From CAZLBC01 sp964557575 (lineage in GTDB: Bacteria > Planctomycetota > Phycisphaerae > SM23-33): a stretch of DNA of 64,000 nucleotides. The notes beneath the pieces are model-generated. The model ran no database searches. It had not been told where the DNA came from and was given only the letters and a program-made list of their open reading frames with translations. The stretch covers positions 124,001-188,000 of the forward strand of contig CAZLBC010000002.1 of assembly GCA_964557575.1 (NCBI GenBank), in the 5' to 3' direction. Below are positions 26,928 through 36,102 of this stretch, one piece after another. Position 1 is the stretch's first letter. Each line of letters starts with the position of its first letter. Both the position numbers and the translations under genes were made by a program.

Positions 26928-29660
26928 TTATTCTATGTCCAGCGCCATGTTGTCCAGGTAAAAGACGCCGTCGACGTTGCCGGGCGCCGTGATGCCGAGC
27001 CAGCGAAACACCGAAAAGGTCTCGTGTGTGAAGGGCACGGTCATGCGCATCGCCGTTTCGCCGCACCGGGCCGTCAGCCGGTACTCCTTCGGGGCGTCCG
27101 CGCCGAGTTGAAACGCGATCTCTATGCGAAACCAGGTGCCCGGGGCGGCGACGAAGACCTTCCTGCCGTTGGCGGTCACCGTCCCGTCGCGGGCGACCCG
27201 CAGGTCCGGGCCGACGTCCTTTGTCGAACCCCGTCCGCGGAACTGGACCGAGAAGGGCGCGGGGTGCGCGCGGTCCAGCATGGCGTCGAAGGCGAAGGTG
27301 ATGCGGCCGCGCTCCAGCTTCCGGGGGGCGACGTGGATGTAGGGATAGAAGCCTTTCTTCAGGCCCTTCCGGTCGACGCACCGCAGCGACTTGGTTCCGC
27401 CACGGGCGGCCGCGGCGGAGACCGCGAACGTCGCCTCCCCCTCCTTCGCGAGGCGGAACGCCGGCGGCTCGTATCCGGCGGGCATGTCCTCGAAGTCCAT
27501 GTTGAAGGCGACCAGCTTCGCCAGGTCCGCCGGCGACCAGGTCGCGCTCGGGGCGCGCCGCGCCTGCCGGGCGGGCAGGCCGCGCCATGCCGGGTCGCCG
27601 CGCAGGCCGGCCTTCGCGATTTCTTCGCCGAAGGGTTCGAAGCCGATTGTTTTCACGGCCGCCGCGCCGGCCGGGAGACTGAAATCGAATCCCGCCGGGT
27701 CGGCGCACCCCGGGTCGCCGATCACCGACCCGGCATCCTGTCCGCCGGCCTGCCACGCGGCGAAGCCCTTGCCGGCGAAGGTCAGTTGCGTGTCGGGCGC
27801 GATCGCGTGGTACATGTTCTTCCGGAGCACGGGCGGCCGCTTTCCCGGACGCCAGGAGTGACGGAGGGCGATGTCGTCGTCCGCGATGTAGATGTTGCGG
27901 CAGGCCTCCATGTAATTGTCCCGGCTCTTGTCCAGGCCCCCGCGGCGGATCAGGCCGTCCCGGGCGAAGGCGCCGATGTTGTTGCGGAAGACGTTGTCCG
28001 TGCCGAGGTGCTGGAAGTAGGCGTACCACTCGACGGTGTGGACCAGGTTGTTCTCGACCACGGCGCCGCGCGACTGCTGGTCGAGGTAGACCCCGGCGGC
28101 CCCGCAGATATAAGGATAGGCCCGTCCGTGGTGGATGCGGTTGTGGTGGATGTGGGTATCCAGCGGGCCGAACTGGTATATCGCCCCGCAGTCGGTGTGG
28201 TACCGCAGGCCGTAGTGGTGGATATGATTGTAGGCGACCACGTTGCCGTGGGAGTATTTCTCGCCCTTCCAGTTCCACCGGGCATCGAGGCCGATCGGGT
28301 CCCAGTGCGTGTCGAAGATGTCGTTGTGCGTGATCCGCGTCAGCGAGGCGAACCGGTTGACGACACCGTAGCACCCGTGCCACAGCGTCCCGAGGCGGTG
28401 GATGCAGTTGTTGTCGATGACGATCGACCGCACGTCCGCGGCCGATCGCCCGCCCTCCTCTTCCGCGGCCTCTTTCCGCTTATCGAGCAGGGCCCTGAGG
28501 CTGGTGATGCCGATCTGGGCGGCCCCGGCGCCGATGTCCCACAGGTGACAGTGTTCGATGCGATTCTCCCGGCAGCCGGGGCCCATCTCCACGGCGTACT
28601 CGCCGACCTGCGCGATTGCGCAGTTGTAAAAGGTCGTCGAGCGGAGCCCCTCGGCGTACAGCGCCGCGTCGAGGAACATGTGCCCCTGGCGGTAGACGCC
28701 GTTGTGCCGGTCGAGGTCCCCGTCGACGTGCCGGAAGTCCAGGTCGCGGAAGCGGAGGTGCTCGATGAATGTCCCGCCCGCCGTGTCGCCGCGGAACGTC
28801 AGGAGGCGCGATTTCAGGACCGGCGCGATCACGTCGGCCCGGTCCAGATCCTCGCCGGGCAGCGGGTAGTAGTAGAGGGTGCCGGTTTTCCGGTCAAGGT
28901 ACCACTCGCCGGGCTCGTCGAGCGCCTCCAGCACGTTCGCGAGGTAGTAGCGGAAGTGCCGCTCCCAGAAATCGACGGCCCGGTTGTGGGAACTGTGAAA
29001 CCGGACCACGCGACGGCCGGGCAGGATCTCCTCGATACGGTGGATCGTCGGCGTCCACGAGCAGAGCAGGACGATGTCGATATCGGTGGGGTTGGTCCAC
29101 GCCGGGTCGATGTCGCCGGGCCGGTAGACGAAGGCCCGTTTCGGGTCTTCACCCGGCGCGCGGCCCGCGGCGCGGAAGACCTTCTGTCCCCCGTTCGGCG
29201 TCCGGGCACGGGTCCGGGACGAGCCGTTGACGTACAGCGCGTTGAACACCCACTTCCCGTCCTTTGCCCCCGGGACCGCGGTCTGAAAGCAGGGTTTCCC
29301 CGGCGTCTTCCGCCACGGCCCCTCGATCCGCCGCCCGCCGCTGATGCAGGCCCGCTCGCCCGGGAACGAGGCGTAGGTTACCGGCGCGTCGGCGGTCCCG
29401 GTGTCTTTCGGGCCGAAGACCAGCGGCGCGGTCAGCTCGTGTCGCCCGCCGCGGAGATAGACCGTCAGCGGCCCGGTATCGGGCTCTTGCGCCCGCCGCT
29501 CGCGGACCGCCCGCATCGCCCGGCGGATGGTTTTGAACGGCCTTGCCGTCGTCCCGGGGTTGGCGTCGTCGCCGTCGGGGGAGACGGTAAACCCGGTCTC
29601 CCGGCACGCGGCGGTGGAAACCAGGAGGGCGGTCAGCAGCGGCGTGAAGAGATGTTTCAT
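26928..29660 (-). CDS. Secreted right-handed parallel beta-helix protein
   Basis: 910 residues from the ATG at 29660, with GGAG seven bases upstream; a longer frame to 29834 lacks support. The signal peptide has a possible lipobox (LLVSTAAC). FTVSPDGDDANPGTTARPFKTI is split here as FTVSPDGDDANPGTTARP, the usual entry to these helices, followed by many short turns such as HNDIFDTHWDPIG, YNHIHHYGLRYHTDCGAIY, ENNLVHTVEWYAYFQHLG. The C-terminal 200 residues form a jelly-roll-like domain (FNMDFEDMPAGYEPP). The architecture matches polysaccharide-acting families such as GH141 or polysaccharide lyases, but catalytic residues cannot be assigned. Confidence 0.85.
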   Translation of the reverse strand: MKHLFTPLLTALLVSTAACRETGFTVSPDGDDANPGTTARPFKTIRRAMRAVRERRAQEPDTGPLTVYLRGGRHELTAPLVFGPKDTGTADAPVTYASFPGERACISGGRRIEGPWRKTPGKPCFQTAVPGAKDGKWVFNALYVNGSSRTRARTPNGGQKVFRAAGRAPGEDPKRAFVYRPGDIDPAWTNPTDIDIVLLCSWTPTIHRIEEILPGRRVVRFHSSHNRAVDFWERHFRYYLANVLEALDEPGEWYLDRKTGTLYYYPLPGEDLDRADVIAPVLKSRLLTFRGDTAGGTFIEHLRFRDLDFRHVDGDLDRHNGVYRQGHMFLDAALYAEGLRSTTFYNCAIAQVGEYAVEMGPGCRENRIEHCHLWDIGAGAAQIGITSLRALLDKRKEAAEEEGGRSAADVRSIVIDNNCIHRLGTLWHGCYGVVNRFASLTRITHNDIFDTHWDPIGLDARWNWKGEKYSHGNVVAYNHIHHYGLRYHTDCGAIYQFGPLDTHIHHNRIHHGRAYPYICGAAGVYLDQQSRGAVVENNLVHTVEWYAYFQHLGTDNVFRNNIGAFARDGLIRRGGLDKSRDNYMEACRNIYIADDDIALRHSWRPGKRPPVLRKNMYHAIAPDTQLTFAGKGFAAWQAGGQDAGSVIGDPGCADPAGFDFSLPAGAAAVKTIGFEPFGEEIAKAGLRGDPAWRGLPARQARRAPSATWSPADLAKLVAFNMDFEDMPAGYEPPAFRLAKEGEATFAVSAAAARGGTKSLRCVDRKGLKKGFYPYIHVAPRKLERGRITFAFDAMLDRAHPAPFSVQFRGRGSTKDVGPDLRVARDGTVTANGRKVFVAAPGTWFRIEIAFQLGADAPKEYRLTARCGETAMRMTVPFTHETFSVFRWLGITAPGNVDGVFYLDNMALDIE

Positions 29661-30039
29661 GGCGGTTGCTCCTTGTCGATTCATCCGTTGTATGGTTGAC
29701 GGGTTGTGATCGGCAAAATGCCTGTATTTTTTACACTGCCCATTGTATTGCAGGTAGATGGACAAACAACAGGAAAGAAAGCGTTTAACGGCCGACAGGA
29801 TATCGTTGAAGATATAAACCAGTAGTGTGTTCAAACGTCTTTGACGACCGGCTGCCCGGCGTGATATGCTTACGAACAGGTGCAGAGAGGGCGTCGGGGA
29901 CGAATGTATGTATAGGGACGCTCTGTGTGATGTGTTCCGAATGCGTATGGGTGCATCTCTGATGTCTTACCGCGCTATCTGGTCGCCGAAAGCCGAATAG
30001 AGGATTCCACAGCAACAGCTCTGTATTCTTGAGGCCCCG
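29661..30039. other. Noncoding interval, lower GC
   Basis: About 380 bp between the beta-helix gene start and the DUF5615 gene end. It is richer in A and T than the flanks and should contain the beta-helix gene promoter. No convincing gene, tRNA or strong terminator is seen; there is an imperfect inverted repeat around 29884-29932. Confidence 0.5.
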
Positions 30040-30405
30040 CTACTCAACAAAGGTATGACGTATGCGAATCCGGCCCTCGCTGACGGTGACCAGGGAGTCG
30101 GTAAGATCATGATCTTGAAGTTTGGCGATGGCCAACTGCAGAATCGCATGAGCGACGGTTAATCGCTGGTTAACGAGGCGCAGCCGAATGACGCCGCTGT
30201 GATGAATATCGGCGAGTGAGCGCACGTCGGCAAAATCGGTGTTGTAGGTAAGAAGTGCGCGGTTGGTTTGACGCGCCCTCTCAAAGATAAGCTCATCTTC
30301 CCGGGATTCCAAGTCCTCATCATAGACGCTGACAACATCGTGTCCGAGTTTGCGCAATAATTCTATGGTGGGTATTTGCAGATTTTCATCGACGAGGAGG
30401 CGCAT
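30040..30405 (-). CDS. DUF5615 PIN-like protein, probable toxin
   Basis: 121 residues beginning MRLLVDENLQIPTIELLRKLGHDV, which I quote in part only: RLLVDENL with the acidic residues and GHDVVSVYDED are the DUF5615 signature, and LLTYNTDFADVR supplies the conserved TxNxxDF-like segment. The family has a PIN-like nuclease fold. Its ATG overlaps the DUF433 stop by one base (TAATG), the usual arrangement of this pair. Function as an RNase toxin is inferred from the fold and the pairing. Confidence 0.85.
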   Translation of the reverse strand: MRLLVDENLQIPTIELLRKLGHDVVSVYDEDLESREDELIFERARQTNRALLTYNTDFADVRSLADIHHSGVIRLRLVNQRLTVAHAILQLAIAKLQDHDLTDSLVTVSEGRIRIRHTFVE

Positions 30406-30632
30406 TATTCGGTTACCGGCAGGTTTTCTTCGTCTTCGACAAGAGCTTCAGCGTAAGCGAGAGCCGCAAGTACGGCTTCACGTGAAAGCTGGGGATACCC
30501 CTTCAGGACTTCTTCTACGTCCGCTCCGTTCGCCATCAGGTTCAAGACATTGCTGACCATAATACGGGTGCCCTTGATGCAGGGTTTTCCGTGGCACACG
30601 TGCGGATCGATTGTAATGTATTCACTCATCAT
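30405..30632 (-). CDS. DUF433 protein, probable antitoxin
   Basis: 75 residues if translation starts at the first of two adjacent ATGs (30632 or 30629); a longer open frame to 30668 lacks support. SEYITIDPHVCHGKPCIKGT and RIMVSNVLNLMANGAD are the DUF433 signature, followed by a helix-turn-helix-like YPQLSREAVLAALAYAEA. DUF433 proteins are found with DUF5615 partners as toxin-antitoxin-like modules, with the DUF433 gene first, as here. Confidence 0.85.
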   Translation of the reverse strand: MMSEYITIDPHVCHGKPCIKGTRIMVSNVLNLMANGADVEEVLKGYPQLSREAVLAALAYAEALVEDEENLPVTE

Positions 30633-30723
30633 ACTTTTGTATTGTATCGCGGGGGGAATGCCAGGCAACAGGTAAGGGCGTATTTATTGCAATTGACGGG
30701 GTGTTGCGTTTATAGAATATGTA

Positions 30724-31908
30724 ATGAATGAATTGACAATATTGCGCACGCGTTTACCAGTCCGAGCATCGAACCGCGTGCATTTCCTCGTCCTCTTCGC
30801 AGCCCTCGCGGCGATGTACGGATCAACCGGCGCCGGCGACAGGATCGCGCTGCTCGACGACATGGGCTTTCGCCGCGGGTTCCGCGTCTGGTCGCCGAAA
30901 CCCGGCAAAAAGGTCGCGCAGGGCATCATCCGCCCCGGTGATGCCGCCGGCGAGCCGGTGTGGGGGCTGGCCCAGTGGCACAGCCGCTTCAGCTTCGCCG
31001 GGGCCGAACCCGAGCGACTGAAGGGCGGCGCGGTACGCTTCGCCGACCGCGCCAAGGCCGTCACCTTCTACCCGCCCGGCGGGAAGGCCGCCGTCGCCTT
31101 CGCCCTCGCGGGCAGCGTCGAATACCGGGGCGCGGCGCCGCGTCGCGGCGACCCCTGGCCGCACCTGCTGGCACAGCGACAACTGACGGCCCACCCGTCG
31201 ATGACCGACATGGCGGCGCTGCACTTCGCGATCCGGTATCGCCTTCTGAAGGCCGCGGTCCGTCGGCCGGACGGCTTCGACCCGCGCCGCCATACCGCCC
31301 AGTTCGTCTTCTACCTGACCGTGCAGAACCGCAACCGCGCGTCGGCCGGGTTCGGCGACTACTTCTGGTTCGGCGTTCCCCTCTACGACGCCCGCCACCG
31401 CCTGCCGCCGGCGCACACAGCCGTCGATCGGGGCTCGGACCGCAAGCCGGCGACGGGCAAGTTCATCTTCACCCCGGCCGCGAAGCGGTACACCTCCCGC
31501 AGCGCCCACGACGGGGAGTGGGTGACCATCGAAAAGGATATCCTGCCGCTGGTCCGCGAGGGGCTGAAAACGGCGTGGCGGCGGGGCTACCTGGGCGACT
31601 CGCGCGAAATGGCCGACTACCGGCTCGGCGGGATGAACACGGGCTGGGAGGTAACCGGCCCGCTGGACGTCGCCATGCAGGTCGGCGGCCTCCGGCTGGA
31701 AGCGGTCGTTGAAACACCGACGACCGTGTCCGCGGGCCGGGCGTTGCGCCTTACGCCGAACGGGCAGGGGGGCCGGCCTACCGCCCCGGCACTCCAGTAT
31801 CCCGTTTTTCAGGGCGATAAGGACAGTTCCTTCAGAGGCCGTTACGCTTTTCGGCGTGCTATACAAGGACAATATGTTATTATAAGCCAAAGCGGTCAAT
31901 TAGAATAA
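30724..31908 (+). CDS. Secreted protein of unknown function
   Basis: 394 residues with a weak N-terminal signal (RVHFLVLFAALAAMYGSTGAG). Recognisable stretches are ALLDDMGFRRGFRVWSP, then FVFYLTVQNRNRASAGFGDY and FWFGVPLYDARHR, which resemble a beta-sandwich found in planctomycete secreted proteins of unknown role. The last 45 residues are read through DNA that is homologous, on the other strand, to the 3' end of the quinoprotein-like gene (31776-31850), so the natural C-terminus may have been replaced. No catalytic motif identified. Confidence 0.6.
   Translation: MNELTILRTRLPVRASNRVHFLVLFAALAAMYGSTGAGDRIALLDDMGFRRGFRVWSPKPGKKVAQGIIRPGDAAGEPVWGLAQWHSRFSFAGAEPERLKGGAVRFADRAKAVTFYPPGGKAAVAFALAGSVEYRGAAPRRGDPWPHLLAQRQLTAHPSMTDMAALHFAIRYRLLKAAVRRPDGFDPRRHTAQFVFYLTVQNRNRASAGFGDYFWFGVPLYDARHRLPPAHTAVDRGSDRKPATGKFIFTPAAKRYTSRSAHDGEWVTIEKDILPLVREGLKTAWRRGYLGDSREMADYRLGGMNTGWEVTGPLDVAMQVGGLRLEAVVETPTTVSAGRALRLTPNGQGGRPTAPALQYPVFQGDKDSSFRGRYAFRRAIQGQYVIISQSGQLE
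31776..31850 (-). pseudogene. Remnant of a PQQ-propeller gene 3' end
   Basis: Read on the minus strand this encodes GTVLIALKNGILECRGG, closely matching the last residues GGKLFIAFKNGTLECRGR of the propeller protein that ends at 32630. One base is missing at the stop region, so the frame no longer ends where its homologue does. It overlaps the 3' end of the preceding plus-strand gene. Confidence 0.7.
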
Positions 31909-31913
31909 CTATC

Positions 31914-32387
31914 ATGAAAAGTACCGTGTATCTGGACAGTACGATATTTTCCTTCTACTACGATGCCCGCCCGGGGAGTGTGCACCGCCGGGACATTACC
32001 GTTGATTGGTGGAAGACACAGCGTCGGTTTTACGATGTTTATACGTCTTATTTCGTTTTAAAGGAGGTGGGCAACCCTGTCTATCCGGATTTCGAGAATG
32101 TCAGTGCGTTAGCCCAGGGCGTGCCGGTGTTGGAAATTGTCTCGGAGATACGCGGTATTGTTACTGTGTATCTAGAAAACAAGTTAATGCCGTCCGATGA
32201 CGCCGGTGATGCGGCACATCTGGCTATGGCATCGTTTTATGCAATGGACTTTCTGTTGACCTGGAATTGTTTGCATCTTGCCAACGCGAACAAGGTAGCA
32301 CATATCCGGAGTATCAATATGCGGTTGGGATTGCTCACTCCGCAGATCATCACCCCCGAACAGTTGTACATGGAGGAGACGCGGTGA
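31914..32387 (+). CDS. PIN-domain protein, probable toxin
   Basis: 157 residues beginning MKSTVYLDSTIFSFYYDARP, the signature of a PIN subfamily in which the first Asp (D8) is a metal ligand; YTSYFVLKEV gives the conserved Glu, and PSDDAGDAAHLAMASFYAMD gives the further acidic ligands; LLTWNCLHLANA is the family's closing motif. It should be an Mg-dependent ribonuclease. The downstream 56-aa gene overlaps by four bases (GTGA). The base composition is more AT-rich than the neighbouring genes, which fits horizontal acquisition. Confidence 0.88.
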   Translation: MKSTVYLDSTIFSFYYDARPGSVHRRDITVDWWKTQRRFYDVYTSYFVLKEVGNPVYPDFENVSALAQGVPVLEIVSEIRGIVTVYLENKLMPSDDAGDAAHLAMASFYAMDFLLTWNCLHLANANKVAHIRSINMRLGLLTPQIITPEQLYMEETR

Positions 32388-32554
32388 TACGCGATGAAGC
32401 CATAGAGGAAATGCGGGAACGCCGTCGTCGCATGATGGACGAACACTATGACGGCTCGATCGAGCGACTTATCGACGAGGCGGAACACTGGCAGTGGGAA
32501 CATCCCGATCGCGTCGTTCGTCCCGAACGGGAACGAAAGACGCACACGCCATGA
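32384..32554 (+). CDS. Small partner of the PIN protein, probable antitoxin
   Basis: 56 residues from a GTG at 32384 that overlaps the PIN stop and has GGAG five bases upstream. Highly charged and helical: EAIEEMRERRRRMMDEHYDG, then SIERLIDEAEHWQWEHPDR. Small basic-acidic proteins like this commonly follow this PIN subfamily and are presumed to be antitoxins. The gene order toxin first, antitoxin second is the reverse of classical VapBC. Confidence 0.75.
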   Translation: MIRDEAIEEMRERRRRMMDEHYDGSIERLIDEAEHWQWEHPDRVVRPERERKTHTP

Positions 32555-32629
32555 TATCACGCATCGCCCCCGCATGTGATCGCTGACACTTCCCCGTCAT
32601 GCAGGGAACCGCGGGTGAAGAGACGCGGC

Positions 32630-35600
32630 CTACCGGCCCCGGCACTCCAGGGTGCCGTTCTTAAAGGCGATGAAGAGCTTGCCGCCCGCGGCCGACATGC
32701 CGTCGAACACGGGCATCGTGTCGAGCTTCACCTCGGCGATGTTCGTGCCGTCTTTCGCGGAGATCGTCCGAAGGAACACGCCCTTCTTTCCGGTGAACGC
32801 GGCGAGCGCCTCGTTTTCGTTCTTGAACTGGAGAATCTTCGGGTCCTTTTTGCCCCGGTCGGGCGGGCCGGCGACGATGACCGTGTCGCCGGCGACGACC
32901 ATCGCCCTGACGGTCAGCGAGTCCGTCTGCGACCAGACGGTCTTCGGTGCGGGTTTCCGGCGGCGCCTCTTTTTTCCTCTGCGGTCCTTGCCGGGCGGCG
33001 GCGTCTCGGCGGGATCGGGTTTCGCCTTGCAGAACAGGTGATAGGCGTCCAGCTTGTGGCCGGTTGCTCCGCTGGCGATCTTCACCCGGCCGTAGCCGTA
33101 CGTCTTCTCGCCGTCGAAACAGAGGATCCGGCCGAACGGCACCTCCCGGGCGACGTTCGCCCAGCCGCCCCAGCCCGTCTTGACGTTCGTTCCCAGCAGC
33201 CAGTACGAGCGGACGAACCACAACTCGTCCAGCAGTCCGGCGGCCGCCATCAGGTGGGGCCTGGTGCCGCCGCTCATCTTCGCCCCCGACCGGTCGAAAC
33301 CCATGTGCTTGATGTAGACGTTCTCCCCGTCGCCGGACAGCAGGTCGGTCTTGACGCCCTGCATGTCGAATCCGCCCTCCCCGCCGGTCTGGAGGTCGGT
33401 CTCGGGATCGAGGTTGTAGATCGGCGTCCGCGACAATTCGGCGCCGGTGAGGGGATCGATACGGTAGAGGACCATCCCCCCGTCGAGGTAACTGTTGCGC
33501 CCCGCCGCGGCGTAGATCGTGTCGTTCTGGATGAGCACCGCCCCGTGAACCGGCCACGACGACTCGATCTGGTCGAACGCGCCGACGAATTGCTCACGGG
33601 GTGCGGCGCGGAATCGCCAGGCCAGCCGGCCGTCGGCGCCGTTCAGCGAATAGATCCAGCCGTCCGCGCAGCCGAAGATGACGTATCCCTTGTAGAAGGC
33701 CGGCGCGCTGTCGATCCGGCCGCCGGCGGTGAACTGCCAGAGGGATTCGCCGTTATTCGCGTCCAGGGCGTGGACCGTGTGGGTGTCGATCGAGGCGCAA
33801 TAGACCGTCCCGGAAGCGATCACCGCCTGCGTCAGCCTGCCGCCGATATCCGCCGACCACGCGACGTCCAGCGATGCCGGGGCCCCCGCCGCCGTCAGGC
33901 CCCTGCGCCGGGCGTCGCGGCGGTAGAGGGGCCAGTCGCCGTCGCCCGCCGCGCCCGTCGCGTCGCCGAATGCCGGGCCCTTCTCGAGTGCCGGCGCTTT
34001 TGAAAACCGCATCGTCGGTCCATTGCGGTGGTGAGCGGCGGCCCAGAAACCGGTCAGCTTGACCTTGGCGAAACAGGCGCAGGCGTGCGGCGGGGCGTAG
34101 AGCAGCCCGTTTGCGGGCATGATGCCGTACTGGCAGGTGCCGCGTATCCAACTGTTGTTGCCCACGTTGCCTTTTTCCAGGTCGACCATCTCGATGCCCG
34201 ACCGGCCGGTGTAGATGTACCGCACGGTGGCCTTGTTCCGGTAGCAGCGGTGATGCGGCATGCCGACCCGGGGGCCCGTCCACTTGATCTTCCGCGTCTC
34301 CGTGCCGGTCTTCAGGTCGTAACACTTGAAATTCAGCCCGGCCCAGACGTTGCCGTCGATGACGAAGATGTCGACGGGCGAGTTGTATCCCTCGCTGCAG
34401 CCGGCCGACCAGATTTCCTCGCCGGTCTCGACGCTGTAGGCGCGGAGCGTGGTCTTTCCCTTCCGGGGATAGCCCTTTTCGTTCCAGCCGTGGACGCCCC
34501 ACAGGACCTTCTCGTCGGCCGCGTCTTTCCCGGCGGCGTCCCGGTCGGCGCAGAGCAGCACCTCGTCGGTCGCCACGACGGTCGGGGAGGAGAACGACAT
34601 GCGCCGCTCCGGGGTGAGCCGCTTCGTCTTCCAGACGACCGCGCCGTCGGAGGCGTTGAGGCGGACCACGCCGGCGGTCGACTGGTAGAAGACGTTCGGC
34701 CCCCCGACGGTAAGCGTCTGGGGCAGGATAAAGGCGCCGTCCGGGCAGTCGTGTTTCCAGAGAGCCGTGCCGGTGGCGGCGTTGACGGCAGTGATGTACC
34801 GTTCCTCCGTCGGTTCCGGTTCGCCGCGGGCGCGCAGCCCGCCGCCGGTGCGGTGGACCTCCGATGTCCCGACCACCAGGTAGACCGTGCCGTCCCGGAC
34901 GATGATCTCCTCGGTCCGCTCGGTGCCCTTCAGGACCTTCACAACCTTCCCGGTCGCCGCGTCCAGGACCGAGACCGGGGCGGCGAGCCCCAGCGTCGCG
35001 TAGACCGTGTCTTCGGCCGCCACCAGCCGCCGCGGCAGGTGGATCGGCCCCGCGCGGAAGTGGCGCAGGTGGTCGCTCCACCGCGGGATATCCTTTTTCC
35101 ACAGCAGGGTCCCGTTGAAGGCGTCGCGGGCGACGAGCTTCCACTGCCCGTCGAAGCGGATAAACGCCGGCGGCGCGTAGTCGGCGATGTAGAACAGCCG
35201 GCCGTTCGTCGTGACGGCGGCCGACAGGCTGGCCAATTGCTCGTGGCTGCGGCCGTGCGTCGGGCCCTCCGCCCACTGGACCGACCGCGGGCGGTTGACC
35301 ACGCGGTCGGCGGCCACGGCGTTGTTGTCGGGGCCGTGGAGGTAGTGGGTCCAGTCGTCGATGTCCTTCGGCCGGGGCTTGACGGTCTTCTTGCCGGCGA
35401 TGACGGCGACGCCGCCGGGGACCAGAACCCGCAGGATCTCGGCTTGCGGCACGGTGGTCGTCTTGTCGGCAACGATAAGGTTGACGAGGTTGTCGACGTA
35501 GGGGAGCGTCGTGCCGTCGAACCGGCGGGCCGTGACCGTGCCGTATCGGCCCGCCGCGCGGATGTTTTTCCTGGTGGCCATGACCTTCGCCGGGTCCGTG

Positions 35601-35791
35601 TCGAGTCCCTGGACCAGGAACTTCCCGTCTATGCCTGCCGCGAGTGTCTTTGTGCCGTCGCCGCAGTTGAGGTGGACGACGATCCCGCCGGTGACGCCCG
35701 AGGCTTTGACCTGTTCGGCGAGATCGGCCTGCAGCGGCGGGGCGGCGAGGATGAGTGATGCGGTAAGCGCCGGCAGCACTGAAAACTTCAT
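32630..35791 (-). CDS. Methyltransferase-like/PQQ beta-propeller fusion, secreted
   Basis: 1053 residues from the ATG at 35791 with GGAG upstream; a signal peptide (FSVLPALTASLILAAPPLQA) is visible. Residues about 25-130 look like a SAM-methyltransferase Rossmann fold (GGIVVHLNCGDGTKTLAAG; QGLDTDP; EILRVLVPGGVAVIAG), but the protein seems to be exported, so the domain may be degenerate. After KDIDDWTHYLHGPDNNAVA comes a propeller of PQQ-type blades (ALDANNGESLWQF, AVNAATGTALWKHDC, RLNASDGAVVWKTK). The combination is common in Planctomycetota. It may bind a quinone cofactor or act as a scaffold; the activity is unknown. Confidence 0.88.
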   Translation of the reverse strand: MKFSVLPALTASLILAAPPLQADLAEQVKASGVTGGIVVHLNCGDGTKTLAAGIDGKFLVQGLDTDPAKVMATRKNIRAAGRYGTVTARRFDGTTLPYVDNLVNLIVADKTTTVPQAEILRVLVPGGVAVIAGKKTVKPRPKDIDDWTHYLHGPDNNAVAADRVVNRPRSVQWAEGPTHGRSHEQLASLSAAVTTNGRLFYIADYAPPAFIRFDGQWKLVARDAFNGTLLWKKDIPRWSDHLRHFRAGPIHLPRRLVAAEDTVYATLGLAAPVSVLDAATGKVVKVLKGTERTEEIIVRDGTVYLVVGTSEVHRTGGGLRARGEPEPTEERYITAVNAATGTALWKHDCPDGAFILPQTLTVGGPNVFYQSTAGVVRLNASDGAVVWKTKRLTPERRMSFSSPTVVATDEVLLCADRDAAGKDAADEKVLWGVHGWNEKGYPRKGKTTLRAYSVETGEEIWSAGCSEGYNSPVDIFVIDGNVWAGLNFKCYDLKTGTETRKIKWTGPRVGMPHHRCYRNKATVRYIYTGRSGIEMVDLEKGNVGNNSWIRGTCQYGIMPANGLLYAPPHACACFAKVKLTGFWAAAHHRNGPTMRFSKAPALEKGPAFGDATGAAGDGDWPLYRRDARRRGLTAAGAPASLDVAWSADIGGRLTQAVIASGTVYCASIDTHTVHALDANNGESLWQFTAGGRIDSAPAFYKGYVIFGCADGWIYSLNGADGRLAWRFRAAPREQFVGAFDQIESSWPVHGAVLIQNDTIYAAAGRNSYLDGGMVLYRIDPLTGAELSRTPIYNLDPETDLQTGGEGGFDMQGVKTDLLSGDGENVYIKHMGFDRSGAKMSGGTRPHLMAAAGLLDELWFVRSYWLLGTNVKTGWGGWANVAREVPFGRILCFDGEKTYGYGRVKIASGATGHKLDAYHLFCKAKPDPAETPPPGKDRRGKKRRRRKPAPKTVWSQTDSLTVRAMVVAGDTVIVAGPPDRGKKDPKILQFKNENEALAAFTGKKGVFLRTISAKDGTNIAEVKLDTMPVFDGMSAAGGKLFIAFKNGTLECRGR

Positions 35792-36102
35792 GAATCGCTC
35801 CTTGTCAGTGGTTGAGTGGTTCATTATAGGCAGGCGGGGGAAGGAAATAAATCATCACCCCTATTTGTCGCGGAAGGACAATGCCGTGGCGGCTGCCCTC
35901 ACGGCAGGACCGCGAAGGCGATGTCGCGGGTGAAGGGAGGCGGGCCGAGCGTCATGGACCCGCCGGCGCGGGTGTCCCACCACGCGACGCGATACTCCCC
36001 GGCGGGCAGGCCCTCCAGACGGCGGTGACGCCGCGGATCTTGCCGGGTTTCTTCTTCTCGACCACCGCGTTACGGTACCGGTCACCGCCGGCAGGGCGGC
36101 GA
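35792..36102 (-). pseudogene. Glycosidase C-terminal remnant, frameshifted
   Basis: Minus-strand translation ending at a stop at 35899-35901 gives LEGLPAGEYRVAWWDT, then LGPPPFTRDIAFAVLP, which matches the closing strands of many secreted glycosidases. Upstream of it, in another frame, is DRYRNAVVEKKKPGKIRGV. No start or complete domain is present. The part from 35792 to 35890 is the promoter region of the quinoprotein-like gene. Confidence 0.55.

Noticed and set aside
29661..30039. Small genes in the interval
   Set aside because: Short frames have no ribosome sites or recognisable sequence.
34028..35758. Long plus-strand frame antisense to the PQQ-propeller gene
   Set aside because: Propeller blades are unmistakable on the minus strand.
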